64,000 nucleotides of DNA, taken from contig CM067370.1 in NCBI GenBank assembly GCA_034401795.1, positions 50,627,914-50,691,913 of the forward strand, given 5' to 3'. This stretch comes from Chaetoderma sp. LZ-2023a (lineage: Eukaryota; Mollusca; Caudofoveata; Chaetodermatida; Chaetodermatidae). The translations under genes and the position numbers were made by a program. The notes beneath the pieces were generated by a model. It searched no databases. It had not been told where the DNA came from and was given only the letters and a program-made list of their open reading frames with translations. The first letter of the stretch is position 1, and the number at the start of each line of letters is the position of its first letter. Of this stretch, positions 20,750-32,545 are shown piece by piece.

Positions 20750-20995
20750 TAACCCTTTATCCCTTGAATTTATTCAAGAAAATTTAAATTTTCTCATAGA
20801 AAATATCCATTTGCAGACTGAGAGAAGACTAATTTTGAAAATTTACCTCTTGAATGACTGGCTCTGTTCTTGAGCCAGTCATTCCAGTGGTAAATTTTCA
20901 AAAATAGGTTTCTCTTGGTCTGCAAATCGACATTTCTCAAGAACAGGGCTGAAGACATTTTTGGATGATATGAGTGTTAGAGGGTTAAACTATGA
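20750..20995. repeat. Best-preserved foldback family B copy
   Basis: Left terminus AACCCTTTATCCCTTGAATT, then CATTTGCAGACTGAGAGAAG, TGAATGACTGGCTC, centre TGTTCTT, right arm GAGCCAGTCATTCCAGTGG, TTTTCAAAAATAGG and TCTCTTGGTCTGCAAATCG. Right terminus GGATGATATGAGTGTTAGAG then GGTTAA. Outer ends (AACCCTTTA / GAGGGTTAA) look like short terminal inverted repeats. Confidence 0.8.
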
Positions 20996-21500
20996 CACCT
21001 CCATGTATCTGTAAACCATATGGAGTATGTAAGATAATTATGTACAATATAAGTGTGAAGCAATTAGACAAAACTTTTCAGGATAATTAGAAGTGTCATT
21101 ATGTATGTTTCACTAGCAAATGACAAGGGAGGCTGTGACCCTATAGAAGGATCCATTTATAGCTAGGTCACATCCACAACTTTGAAGCCCAGAATCTCAA
21201 TTTCAAGTTAACTATAGAGGTAAGATGTTGCATATTTTAAAACTAATTTAGCTGAGTGCTATTGCTGACTATGACATCACAGCTCCCAATCAATTTACTT
21301 TCAAAATATTCAGCTGAATGTTGTTTAAATTGTAAATTTACTGAGGACATAGAATTCAAACAGTTTCGTGACGGACTATTGTTACTTTCATGATTAACTT
21401 ACATGATTTGATTGTGACATCGGCTAACAAATGATGTATTTTGATTATCACACTTGAATAACACATCAGATCATCCCATTGCTCAAACATTTTCCAGCGT
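20996..21500. other. No gene; paired family-A arms
   Basis: At 21228-21325 the arm GTTGCATATTTTAAAACTAA, then TTTAGCTGAGTGCTATTGCTG, faces CAATTTACTTTCAAAATATT, then CAGCTGAATG; this is a decayed palindrome like that of MITE family A. Confidence 0.45.
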
Positions 21501-21524
21501 GGATAAAACTCATCTTTCATGAGT

Positions 21525-21605
21525 TAGGCTCAGGCGCAATCGGTTATGCGCTAATCTAAGCCTCTGACCCTGAGCTCGGAGACTCTTACGATCATGGCAA
21601 TCTTC
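21525..21605 (+). repeat. tRNA-like SINE head (remnant)
   Basis: CAGGCGCAATCGGTTATGCGC at 21530-21550 resembles a tRNA D-arm / box A (GGCGCAATCGGTTA), and TGAGCTCGGAGACTC at 21571-21585 sits where a box B (GGTTCGAGTCCC-like) is expected, with CTCTGACCCTGAG between them. The cloverleaf does not close well and box B is damaged, so a decayed tRNA-derived SINE is more likely than a tRNA gene. Confidence 0.4.
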
Positions 21606-23040
21606 ACTCCTCACAGCCTCTCCAACCAGGGTATTGTTTCAGGTATTTACCGCTGGCTAAATTTGTGTACTTATATTCCTTTTCTTCAATTTATCTACCA
21701 ATTGTGAATTTGGCCCATGATTATAAATGGGCACCACTTTAAAATCTGAGGTAGTTGTTTGTAAACGAATATAGAAAGACGGCCTAAATATGGCAAGACT
21801 GGAACATAGAAGATATGTACCTATTAGCCGCCATTAAAGCAAATGCCATAAATCTTCCATGAGTCCATTAGGTCTTCTATGTTCAAAATGTGAATGTTGC
21901 ATCTGTGTATCCATTCATTCATTCTGAACAGTGACAAAAACACTGATGATTAACCCTTATAATTCCACTGTCATTTTCGAGACAAATTATAATATACAGG
22001 ACAGCTATTGAATGTAGGCAGCAAGAGATCCCAATCAAATTAGTTTCAAAATACTGAACAGACTATTCCTTGTGTCATATAGAATTTGTCGTTTCAGCTC
22101 CGGGGTGTTCAAAGATTATGGGTGATATTTTATAAAATCTACTGAATATTTGGAAAACACATTGAATGAACGCTGTTGCTGTGTTTGTCTCTCTTGCTCT
22201 GCCTTTCACAGCAGTAGCTTTCAGGAAAATTATTTCCTAAATATTCATTGAGGTATTGCTTATCACATGGTTTGGTGTAGTAAAGATGTATGCATGGCTA
22301 ACCTGTGCTGGTGTATGTAGGCTGTGTGAATGATGTTGTAGCCTATATACCTGAATGCTTCCCTCTGTGATACTGTTTGTAGTAATTACTCCTGTGATCA
22401 TTGTCATTTAAAATAAAGTACATATTTTAACCACTTGTATAAAAAATAAAAATTGTATTAGCTAATATGTCAATATTAAACTCATGTACACTGTAAATGC
22501 TACTTACTACCTAATTTAGACTAAATACTCATGATTATTTTGAAATAAATTTAGCTGATAGTTGTTGCTACTTAAGGCATCAATGTTTTAGTCAGGTTGT
22601 TCATAATATACACATCTGTTATCTGGCAATTGTTCAGTTCTCTGAGAATTCAATCATCTTCCCGCCACTCACACAAGATTTCTTTATTTTTCTTTCAGGT
22701 TGTCTGCTTTGTACCTACTTCAAGTAACTGATTGGAAAGTCTGCAAATCAGCGGTTCCATTTCTACTGACAAGGTGTGACCACTTTGTACTTTAGCCATT
22801 TAATGGTCAAATTTGGTCTAGAAATTCAAAATATGGTCATTTCTTTATGAAACACACTGAAGCATCACAGATTTGTTCTATGGTATGATTTGACCTATAG
22901 TCAGCATAAAAAAGAATGCGTTTCAGAGTCCATATTTTTAGGGAATTTGACCTTAGACAATTTTAGGCTATGCGTTAACATTTTCCCTTTGTTTTTTACA
23001 TACTCATGCACACACACGTATTATGTTTTTGTCCCATGCG
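21606..23040. other. AT-rich intergenic sequence
   Basis: Solo arms of MITE family A occur near 22037 (CAATCAAATTAGTTTCAAAA) and 22535-22600 (facing arms ATTTTGAAATAAATTTAGC and GTTTTAGTCAGG). No gene-like frame is supported. Confidence 0.45.
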
Positions 23041-23420
23041 TACGTACGTCCTGAAAATGTTGTCGCTGCAACTCCTACAATTTGAGAAAGAATTGTTTGA
23101 AACTTGACAGGATGATTTTACACCACCCAAAGATGTTCCTAATGTTAAGATGCTTTCCATCAGTCCATCCCATCCATCTGTAGGTATGTCAGTCCATCCA
23201 TTTATCCTGAAAATCTTTCACTGCAACTCCTCATAAAGTTTGAAAGGGAATTGTTTGAAACTTGACAGGATGATTGTACACCAACCAAAGATGTACCTAA
23301 TGTTAAAATATGTTTCATCAATCCATCCCATCCATCCATATCTCGAAAATGTCGCTGCAATTTCTAGTTTGAGAGAATTATTTGAAACGACAGGGTGCTT
23401 GTGCACCACCCAAAGATGTG
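23041..23420. repeat. Three tandem copies of a ~140-155 bp unit
   Basis: Each copy has CCTGAAAATG/TCTCGAAAATG, TCGCTGCAACTCCT, GAATTGTTTGAAACTTGACA, GGATGATT.TACACCA and CCAAAGATG, followed by a CCATCCCATCCATC-rich spacer. Copies start near 23051, 23207 and 23340. This resembles mollusc repeats with GTCCGTC heads; open frames here are incidental. Confidence 0.75.
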
Positions 23421-24165
23421 CCTAATGATAACACAATTTTTATCTGTCCATCTCATCCATCATCGGCCCATCCTGTCCATCCGTAGGTACATCCATGATG
23501 TACTTATGGTGTGTGTGGTGGGGGTTAGGTGGGGTTGGGGTGGGGCGGGTGTGGGTTGGGGGAGGTGGAGTATGACTCTCTTGTTATCCCTATTTTTACA
23601 TCTTTGGACAATGAAATTTTACAAACATGTTATATGCAATGCATGGATATGTAAAGTGGCCGATTTGCTTATCTGTTAGTTTTACATTGGCTTGTGGTGC
23701 TCGTATTGTGAGCAGTTAGGCTTTACGGTTTCATATTGTGATTATATTCTGTATTGGCGAATACCTTGGGGATCTTGTTTAAAATGCAGAGATGTCACCT
23801 TTTTACAGCCCGTATATGATGGTCAATCATAAGCAATGCAATGATGATGTTAACTGCATCTGTATTCATAACCAGTCGCCTAGCAGAATTCACTATGTTG
23901 TGGTGTTTAGAGCTCTACATCTTTGAATATGTATTACAAATGAAGACTAGTTTGTTGTGGCAATACACACTATCCATGTCCGTGCAAGCTAGACAGTGCA
24001 CACTTCATCATTCTTGTTTTATATTATATTTACTGTTAATATATTCAAATTACCCATCAGTATTTCTCTGGACTATTGCATTTGTTCTCTCCATTGCCGT
24101 TGTAGCACTGTTTTTACTGTCCAGATTAACAATTCTACCCTTATCAACAGATATAGCTGATTCTT
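23421..24165. other. Intergenic, G-rich patch
   Basis: 23515-23572 is G/T rich (GGGGTTAGGTGGGGTTGGGG). An open frame at 23841-24371 has no recognisable features and runs into a TA microsatellite; I do not call it a gene. Confidence 0.45.
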
Positions 24166-24172
24166 ATATATA

Positions 24173-24250
<78 letters not shown>
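24166..24250. repeat. (TA)n microsatellite
   Basis: About 85 bases of alternating TA with one TT interruption near 24180. It produces a Tyr-Ile repeat frame on both strands that is not a protein. Confidence 0.97.
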
Positions 24251-24352
24251 TGGAAGTTTCTGCTGCTTAAAGGGATACTCATCCAATTTCAAATGTTGTG
24301 TTGATAGATCCGGGTGCATTCCTTTACCTGTCATGTCTGTATCACATTTGCT

Positions 24353-24620
24353 TTTTAGCTCACCTAGTTGAGCTTATGCAATTGCGATTTGTCTGTCAAC
24401 AGTTGTAGCATGTTTTGCCATTTGTTTGATTTATTAAAACCAAATTTAGCAGATATGTTCCTTGAGGCAATATCTGTTTGGGCTATGAAGATGTAGTGCC
24501 ATGCCCTCAAATAACAGAGGTATTTACATGGCGTTTCCACTGCCATGTGTTGGCAGACATTTTGTCTCATCAGGGAATAGTGTGTGATGTCATCTAGGTA
24601 CAGTCTCTGCACATCTTTTA
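24353..24620. repeat. Short AGCTCACC-type repeat fragment
   Basis: AGCTCACCTAGTTGAGCTTATG followed by TTGTCTGTCAACAG and AAACCAAATTTAGCAGATATG: a compact relative of the blocks at 8.6 and 13.1 kb, with the head palindrome but only one body unit. Confidence 0.65.
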
Positions 24621-24850
24621 TTATATAGTCATTTTTCTGATTGGTTGAAAAGTAAGTCTTTCCAGCCTTTTGAGAATATACACATATATCATCATTTAAC
24701 TATTAAAGCCTATATATCTTTATTTGACAACATGAGAAAAAGCTGAAAACACCATGCATAGTTTGTGTATGGCTGATTCTATCACCCAAATGGCTCGTAT
24801 AAGATGAAGTGGTGTTAATTTAATGCAGCAGTAGATTTCAGTGAGATCAG

Positions 24851-25180
24851 CAATGGACCTTTCCAGTTTTAACTATGCCTACCCATCTCTAGCTAAGCTC
24901 CACCCACACCTCACTCATGTTGGGATTGATCGATCTCTGAACACCCTGACTATCAATTCACCCAGTCAAATTACTTTCAAAATATTTAACAGCATGTTTA
25001 TTAAATAGCAAAGAATTAGCAAGACATACAATTCATACGTGTCGGACCATTTGAGATTTGATGACAGTCTATATAGAACCCGTTGTGAGGTAATGATTAT
25101 GACATCATCATACACACGCTGCGCTGATTATGATGTCATACGAGGTCAGCTGATGGATGGATACTCTGGAAAGGTGAATT
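24851..25180 (+). mobile_element. MITE family A copy (TIR element)
   Basis: Left end CAATGGACCTTTCCAG, then ACCCATCTCTAGCTAAGCTC, CACTCATGTTGGGATTGATC, arm GTCAAATTACTTTCAAAATA, CATGTTTATTAAATAG and the TGATTATGATGTCATA block. Right end CTCTGGAAAGGTGAATT. The left half of the central palindrome is missing here. Non-autonomous; no coding sequence. Confidence 0.8.
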
Positions 25181-25602
25181 GCTTAGCTCTCTGTTTGCAG
25201 GGATGTTAAATCATGATATAGAAATTACAGAAATGAGTGTTATTCATGTTGTTGTTGCCTCATACCGCTTGTCCAACTATTGTAATACACCAGTTGTCTT
25301 TCTTGTTGCAGATTGATGTGCATTAAGATAGACAGTAAGCAAGACAAATATATATATATGTGTAATGTCTGAATCTGATCTTTTTAGACCAGTATTTATT
25401 TTCTTCTGTCAATATTATGTCTAAATCATTCTATTTTATTAGTCATTGTAAAGTTATTTGTTTACTTGCTTGTATATTTTTTTTGTTATTACATTTATAT
25501 AGAAATTAAATAGCATTACCTTTGTGTAGTCATATTATCACTAATAAATTTTATTGTTATTATTTGTATAGCTAAGTCTATTATTTGTGTAAATAAAACT
25601 AA

Positions 25603-25633
<31 letters not shown>

Positions 25634-26129
25634 TTACACAAACATGAATCTGTTAATTACTTTTGTTAAAAAAACCATTTTAAAAATTTTGTTAATCTAA
25701 CTAAAACACAATAGTGGATTTAATTATAGAGAAATAAATTTATTATAATCATTAATATTTTAGTTAGTTTAATACAAATTAGTACAATAATACTAATAAT
25801 GAAAATAATCTAAAATATAACTGATTAATCATTATACAACAATCGTGCGTACTTGCTTCTCAAATCTCCTGTACACTTGGTGCTAAGCTTTTTTTGTCTT
25901 GGATTCTCAGTTTATAGATCGGAAGTGATGGATTCTTAACGCATTGCGTTATGTATTTCCAAAAAACTATGTTCATGGTAGATAAACACGTCTGAGTATT
26001 TTGAAAATTATTTGATTGAAAATTGTGTCTGCCTTCGAAGCAACAAGTTTCAGGCAAAGTGTTTTGACAAATACAAATTGTTCTTTTTAAGTATACAATG
26101 AATTAAAACCTGTTGAAAGCAGGGTTTGA
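25181..26129. other. AT-rich intergenic sequence
   Basis: Includes a (TTA)n microsatellite at 25606-25633 and dense poly-A/T words. No gene-like frame with supporting features. Confidence 0.5.
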
Positions 26130-26532
26130 CAATGGACCTTTCCAGTTTTAATTATGCCCCGCCCATCTCTATCTAAGCTCCACCCTCACCTCATGTTGGG
26201 ATTGATTGATCTCTGAAGTCCCTGACTATTAATTTCCAGAAAGCTATACAGATAAGCTGTTGAATATTTTGAAACTAATTTGACTGGCCGATGTTGTTGC
26301 CTATGGCAGCAACATCGGCCAGTCAAATTAGTTTCAAAATATTGAACAGCATGTTTATTAAATAGCAAAAATACACTATTCGTACAACATGTCGGATTAT
26401 TAAGCATTAAATACGCGCTTAATCGAATCATTCATGATGTCATTATTATTACGTCAGCATGCACATCACTTAGTTAATTATGACGTCATATGATGTCAGA
26501 TGATCGATGGATAAACTTGTAAAGGTCCATTG
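26130..26532 (+). mobile_element. MITE family A, most complete copy
   Basis: Runs from CAATGGACCTTTCCAG to AAAGGTCCATTG, 403 bases with terminal inverted repeats of about 12-16 bp. The centre is a long palindrome (arms 26256-26301 and 26305-26350, 46 bases each, two mismatches, TAT loop). The right half carries GTACAACATGTCGGATTATT and repeated GACGTCA words. Non-autonomous DNA transposon; no TSD that I can name with confidence. Confidence 0.88.
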
Positions 26533-27590
26533 ACTAAATTAAGCATGTAGGATAATAATGATGATGATGAAGATGATGAGGATCAGGATGATGATGAGGA
26601 TGATCATGATGATGAATGACTGTTTTCTGCGCTTGGAAGGAGTTCTTGGGGGGGGGGGGGGGGGGGAGGTGGCTTGTCCTATGCAAGTATCATATGCTGC
26701 TTTAGGGTCTTTTTCATCTTTAATTGTCTTAGATTACAGGGTTTTGTTCAAGGCTGATCTTAAAACACCTTGTTGTTATGTCAGCCTGTGCATGCTTTAT
26801 ACTGGTTACCACCCAGTACTAAAAACTCCATTGCTCCTCTGAGCGGACCTATTCTCAGTCTGGCATATAATCAAAGAACATGTCCAAACATTGCCCATCA
26901 CGATTGAACTACGCTCACAGATAGTGGATCCATGTTGCATAGAGTTTACAGTGCTGAGTGGCCAACTGATTTGTGAGGCCTCACAAGTGTCTGCAATGAC
27001 AAGCGAAGGGTCTGTTCAAGATGGCCTTTCTAGCTGTCCCAGATTTATAGCATTATTGAGATGGATATAGCAAAGTATAGATGCATCTTAACTTTCATAG
27101 GAACTTTAGTGCCTCGAGTCCATAACTCCCAAGAGCCGTACTGGGAAGAAATGTTTTCCATTACACAATGATTTGCAATATCAGTAGAACTACTGCGAGG
27201 TGAGTTCTTCCTCCACTTCTCCTCGCCTGAAGGTAATGTGCCTTCATTATTTGTCTCCTTTGTATTGTACAGGTATACATGTGTTTCAGGTCAAAATGTC
27301 AAATATTTAGGTCATGTGGTCACCAGATTCATTCCAAGGTACACATTGTCCATAACTCAGAAAGCCTATAGTAGCAACAGCATACAGTGAAATTAGTTTC
27401 GAAATATTCAAGAGACTTAGTATTAAGTGGTGAAGACATACACTTCGTACACATGATAAACTATTAACAGTTTATGGCGAACTATTCATCCAGTTTGCCT
27501 GAAGATTATTTCACTAAACTATGGTTTCCTATCATTGCTCTTCATCCAAATTAATTTCTTGATCAGCTAAAAGAGTGATTGTCAGCAATC
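26533..27590. other. Intergenic with GAT-rich and poly-G tracts
   Basis: 26551-26617 is GATGAT-rich; 26649-26666 is a run of G broken once. A solo family-A arm (GTGAAATTAGTTTCGAAATA) lies at 27388. No gene supported. Confidence 0.5.
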
Positions 27591-27629
27591 TCTGATTGTT
27601 CTTGTTTATTGTTAAACTATATGGAATCA

Positions 27630-28110
27630 TTTGTCAGGACATGTCTTCTCATATGTCATATTCTCTGTCACACATTGTCAGGACATGTCTTCTCATACGT
27701 CAGAAGCTCTGTTACACATTGTCAGGACATGTCTTCTCATATGTCAGAATCTCTGTCACACATTGTCAGGACATGTCTTCTCATATGTCAGAATCTCCGT
27801 CACACATTGTCAGGGCATGTCTTCTCATATGTCAGAATCTCTGTCACAAATTGTCAGGACATGTCTTCTCATATGTCAGAAGCGCTGTCACATATTGTCA
27901 GGACATGTCTCTGTCACATATTGTCAGGACATGTCTTCTCATATGTCAGAATCTCTGTCACACATTGTCAGGACATGTCTTCTCATATGTCAGAATCTAT
28001 GTCACCCATTGTCAGGACATGTCTTCTCCTGCATCAGAACGTCTTATGCATTGCCAGGGCACGTCTTCTCATACGTCGGAAGCTCTGTTACGCATTGTCA
28101 GGAGACCTCG
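27630..28110. repeat. 44-bp minisatellite, about ten units
   Basis: Unit landmarks: CACATTGTCAGGACATGTCT, TCTCATATGTCAGAATCTCT; period 44. One short 22-base unit sits at 27899-27920. All three forward frames remain open for more than 500 bases because three units make 132 bases and none carries a stop. The three translations are the same 44-residue repeat in different phase, which argues against coding. Confidence 0.92.
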
Positions 28111-28328
28111 TATCATGTGATTAGTACAATAAATTGTCAAGCCCTGTTTTTAAGATGATTATTTGTTGCAATTGAATGATTGGTATGTGTGCAATCTCTG
28201 TATAGCTGTGGATAATCCACATAAAAAGGCAATAGATATAATGTTGGCATGTTTTATTGTATTGATTAACATTCAATTTAAATAAAGTCTTGATTTATTT
28301 ATTATGTTCAATGTTTATTTTACCCTAT

Positions 28329-28330
<2 letters not shown>

Positions 28331-28421
<91 letters not shown>
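28331..28421. repeat. (TA)n microsatellite
   Basis: About 90 uninterrupted bases of TA. Tyr-Ile frames on both strands are artefacts. Confidence 0.97.
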
Positions 28422-28424
<3 letters not shown>

Positions 28425-31224
28425 GCCAATCAGTGCATGCTTGTCGACCTTTGGTTTTAATTCCATGCTTTAATTTCTTGTTTGATAGAACATGAGTAGG
28501 TTTATCATGGTCTAAGAATAAGCCTATTATACTTACATACATCCGTGTATCTTGCCAACCATTGTGTGTGTGATTTCCAGTTTGGCATATGAGATTCTGT
28601 TTATGTCACTTTATAATGGAACATAAACTCAGTATTGATTGTGTACCATAGAAAACTGTTTAAAATAAGCCATGGCATCGGTTTCCATGCCTAGGAATTA
28701 GGTTAACCTGACCTAATGTTGGTGGAATGCATAGATAGGGAACCAGATTGTCAATGATGCCAATACCTTTGACTTCTTCAGTAAATTGACCCATATCCAG
28801 ATATCTAAAAATTAATATTTGATGGGTTTGTTTTGTCCCCAAATATAATCTAAGTTGGAACCCTAACGTGAGCGGGAGGATATTGTGGGGTGGTCATGTG
28901 TGTGGGTGTGGTGGTGGTGTGGGATTAACGGAACAACATCACATTCATGTAAGGGAACCACACCAATCTTAACACCAAACATCCATGCATCAACTTAGGG
29001 CCATGGATGGAATGTAATGGTTAAACAATGATTGGGAACCAAGTGGTGTAAAAATGAGCTATTGCGCTCTATGCTGGCAGATATTCTAGAGAGTGAAAGT
29101 GACAAGATCTAATGCACAGTAAGGCAGTTCAGCAGATGAGGATAGCAACAATGAATGTGATGAATAGGCATCTAACAGTAACTAATTGAAAGGATAACTA
29201 ATCCCATCTCTTGTTAGCTATTCAGGTGATCTAACACGCCGGTTATAAACTATCCATGTAATTTTAAGCTTTTTATCACGCCGCTAATGAAAGATATTCA
29301 GGATTTAGTAGTGAAATGTTGGTACATTTCTACGCCCTATGATGGCTGTCATGATTTACTTTTCAACCAATCAGAAAAGTCCTAGTGCACCGACCTCGGT
29401 ATATACGCTCAGTCATAGCGGCGCCAGCTATGGCAGCAACAACTTCCAGTCAAATTAGTTTCAAAATATTCATTGGGTTGAGCATTACATAATAAAGAAT
29501 GTGATGCATTGGAGCTTACATGACATCACACACAATAGCTTGAGGAGACAAAATGGTGTTGATCACTGTTCAACATTTACTCGATATTACAAAACAGATA
29601 ATTGCGATACAGATCAGGGAATGTGACAGGATATGAATGATATGGAATCTATAAACCATATTCTATCGGTGCAATACCACATTTGAGATGAGATTAGCAT
29701 CGCTTGAAAAATGATATGTTTAAATGCAGCATATTTATTGTTTAATATCTAGAGGATAAAAATACCAACAATTTGAGTGATCATTTATCACTTTACTTTA
29801 TTTAGATACAATGTTATGTTAATTGAATGTTTGTCTAAAAATGGATGTCATGTCAGTTGCCAGAGTAATGCCATTCCATGAAATATATTAACATTGGCCG
29901 TTTTAACCAGCTTCCAGAATTAGTGAGCTTTTAACCTCTGTTGACATAATTACTCAATTGATTTCCACATGCCATATATTAGATTTTAGATGAATTCGAG
30001 TGGTCATTCAATACTCTAGGTTATGAGTATGTGATGTTATGTTCATTTCAATTTCTAGTACACCATAATTGTATTTTTGTTATTTTGAAAAATTTGCGTT
30101 TTGTCACGTGTCATCGCAACAGCATTTCATGAGAGCTAAACATTAGGCCTTTAGATTCGTCAAATGCTGTCTATCACTTACATTTCAGGAGGGTAGCCTC
30201 AAGATATTCATTTATTAGCACTTTGCCAGTCACAACAATGTACATTTACACGATTTTAAGCAGCAGCTGTTAACCTTTTGACCTCTGGTGACCGAATTAC
30301 TTGTGTAATTAGCATATAATATGTATGGAATTATGAAGACAAATTTTACAGTTGTTAGATTCTAAGTAGCGTGCAAAGTTGCTGACATTTTGACCTCTGC
30401 TGAGCTATTGACTTGACTAATTAGCATATGTCCTATAGAAAATATTAAATGAGCATAAGAGCAACATCTTGAGTGTTCATTTGCTAGTTTACCATTATTG
30501 TATCAAAGGTTATGGCCGTTTTGTTACTGCTGCCCCTTAATATATTCATCTTCGCTATGGGTCAAACTTCACACATAAAAAACATAGTGAGACATAGTTT
30601 ATCGGCTGTTCACATGCGTATTATTAATCAGCATAGGTCAAAGCAACCGAACAATATAGTTTAACTGATTGGCGGTGGTGGAGTGGTGGTGGGGTGCAAG
30701 GTGGTGGAGTGGTGGTGGGGTGCGAGGTAGGCCCTTGTAGCCCATGGACTACGTAGTCATCACTGCGACCTTGGTGTGCAAGAATTGGTTGATTGGTACA
30801 AAGGTGTCTTTACATGTCACTAAACACAAGAGTTAATGAGAGAATGGAGTTCCTTCTTCTTTTTCTTCTTCAGACATTTTAATAACTCTAATTCTACTGG
30901 ACGGGTATTATCCAAATTTGGGTTGAAGCTTGGCCATGGAGTCCTGAAGACGTGCTAATTTTGCATTAAAAAAATAAAACGCAACAGCTTTCATCAACCT
31001 TGTTTTCAATATATATATATATATATATATTCTCCAATGACTCTGGTTTTACCTGCGCGACTGTCTCAAAGCTTGGGTGGAAGCTTGGCCGTGGGTCCAG
31101 CAACAGCTTTCATTGTTACTAAAATAGAGACTTTTAACCTCAAGACAGCTCAATTCAAAACGGGTATTGGACAGATCTATCCTTGTTATTAAACGTTTTA
31201 CATTTAGCATTTAGCATAACCTCT
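28422..31224. other. Long gene-free stretch with minor repeats
   Basis: Contains a MITE-A half palindrome at 29430-29475 (GGCAGCAACAACTTCCAGTC plus CAAAATATTCATTGGG), three loose copies of a ~110-bp word (TTAACCTCTGTTGACATAAT near 29932, TTTTGACCTCTGGTGACCGA near 30277, TTTTGACCTCTGCTGAGC near 30389), a GGTGGTGGAGTGG repeat at 30667-30725 and a short TA run at 31010-31030. No exon or conserved frame was found. Confidence 0.5.
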
Positions 31225-32545
31225 CATTTTATTAGTCCCCTACAGGTAAAACTGGGGGTGGGGTTGGGGGGGGGAACTATAGGTTTTCACTCCGTCTGTC
31301 CGTCTGTCGCAGTTGGTTTTTCAACTGAGAATTGGTATATTGCTTTGTTATGAGAAGTTACAGACCAAGTTAGAGTTTCGGGCGTATGCGTCAATTTTTT
31401 GCGGAGTTATGCCTCCTTTCGGCTTAAGAAATACGGAAAATATCAGCTTTCGGCACTTTTTTCGCACTCCTTCAAGATATTTAAGGAAAAATCAGTACGT
31501 CGCTTAAGTATAAGCGGGTTACAGAGCAAGTTCGAGTTTCAGACATTTTCGTGAATTTTTCATGGAGTAATGCCCCCTTTCGACTTATGAAATAAAAAAT
31601 ATATTAGTTTTCCGCACTTTTTTCGCATCCTTTCAAGATATTATACTGAGAACTGCTACATTGTTTTGTTATGAGAAGTTACAGACCAAGTTAGAGTTTC
31701 AGGCATATGTGTAAATTTTTTATGTATTTATTCCCCCTTTCGACTTAAGAAATACGAAGAATATCAGCTTTCCGCACTTTTTTCGCACACCTTCAAGATA
31801 TTGAAGCGAAAATCGGTGCATCGCTTTAGAGAGCAAGTTCGAGTTTCAGACATTTTCGTCGATTTTTCATGGAGTTATGCTCCTTTCGACTTAATCAATA
31901 CGAAAAATATAAGTTTTCCGCACTTTTTCGCAGTCTCAAGATATTATACTGAGAATTGCTACATTGCTTTGTTATGAGACGTTACAGGCCAAGTTCGAGT
32001 TTCAGGCGTATGCGTAAATATTTGATGGAGTTATGCCCCCTTTCGACTTAGGAGATATGAAAAATGTCAGCTTTCCACAGTTTTTCGCACTCCTTCAAGA
32101 TATTTAAGGAAAAATCAGTACATCATTTTAGTATAAGGGGTTACAGAGCAAGTTAGAGTTTTAGACATTTTCGTAAATTTATCATGGAGTAATGCCCCCT
32201 TTCGACTTATGAAATAAAAAATATATTAGTTTTCCGCACTTTTTTCGCGTTCTCAAGATATTATACTGAGAACTGGTACATTGCTTTGTTATGAGACGTT
32301 ACAGACCAAGTTGGAGTTTCAGACATATGCATAAATTTTTGATGTAGTTATGCCCCCTTTCGACTTAAGAAATACGAAGAATATCAGCTTTCCGCACTTT
32401 TTTCGCACACCTTCAAGATATTTAAGCGAAAATCGGTGCATCCCTTTAGTATAAGGAGTTACAGAGCAAGTACGAGTTTCAGACATTTTCGTCAATTTTT
32501 CATGGAGTTATGCCCCCTTTCGACTTAATCAATACGAAAAATATT
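31225..32545. repeat. Tandem ~150/310-bp repeat with TTATGCCCCC words
   Basis: Head GTCCCCTACAGGTAAAACTG, then CTCCGTCTGTCCGTCTGTCG and about eight alternating monomers. Each has TTACAGACCAAGTTAGAGTT or TACAGAGCAAGTTCGAGTTT, then TATGCCCCCTTTCGACTTA and TTCCGCACTTTTTTCGCA. No transposase frame. It passes directly into the next repeat at about 32545. Confidence 0.85.

Noticed and set aside
24073..24371. Tyr-Ile repeat proteins at TA microsatellites (also 28.3 kb)
   Set aside because: They are low-complexity translations of (TA)n on both strands.
23841..24371. 176-codon frame with hydrophobic stretches
   Set aside because: It runs into (TA)n and shows no conserved motif; hydrophobic runs reflect AT-rich composition.
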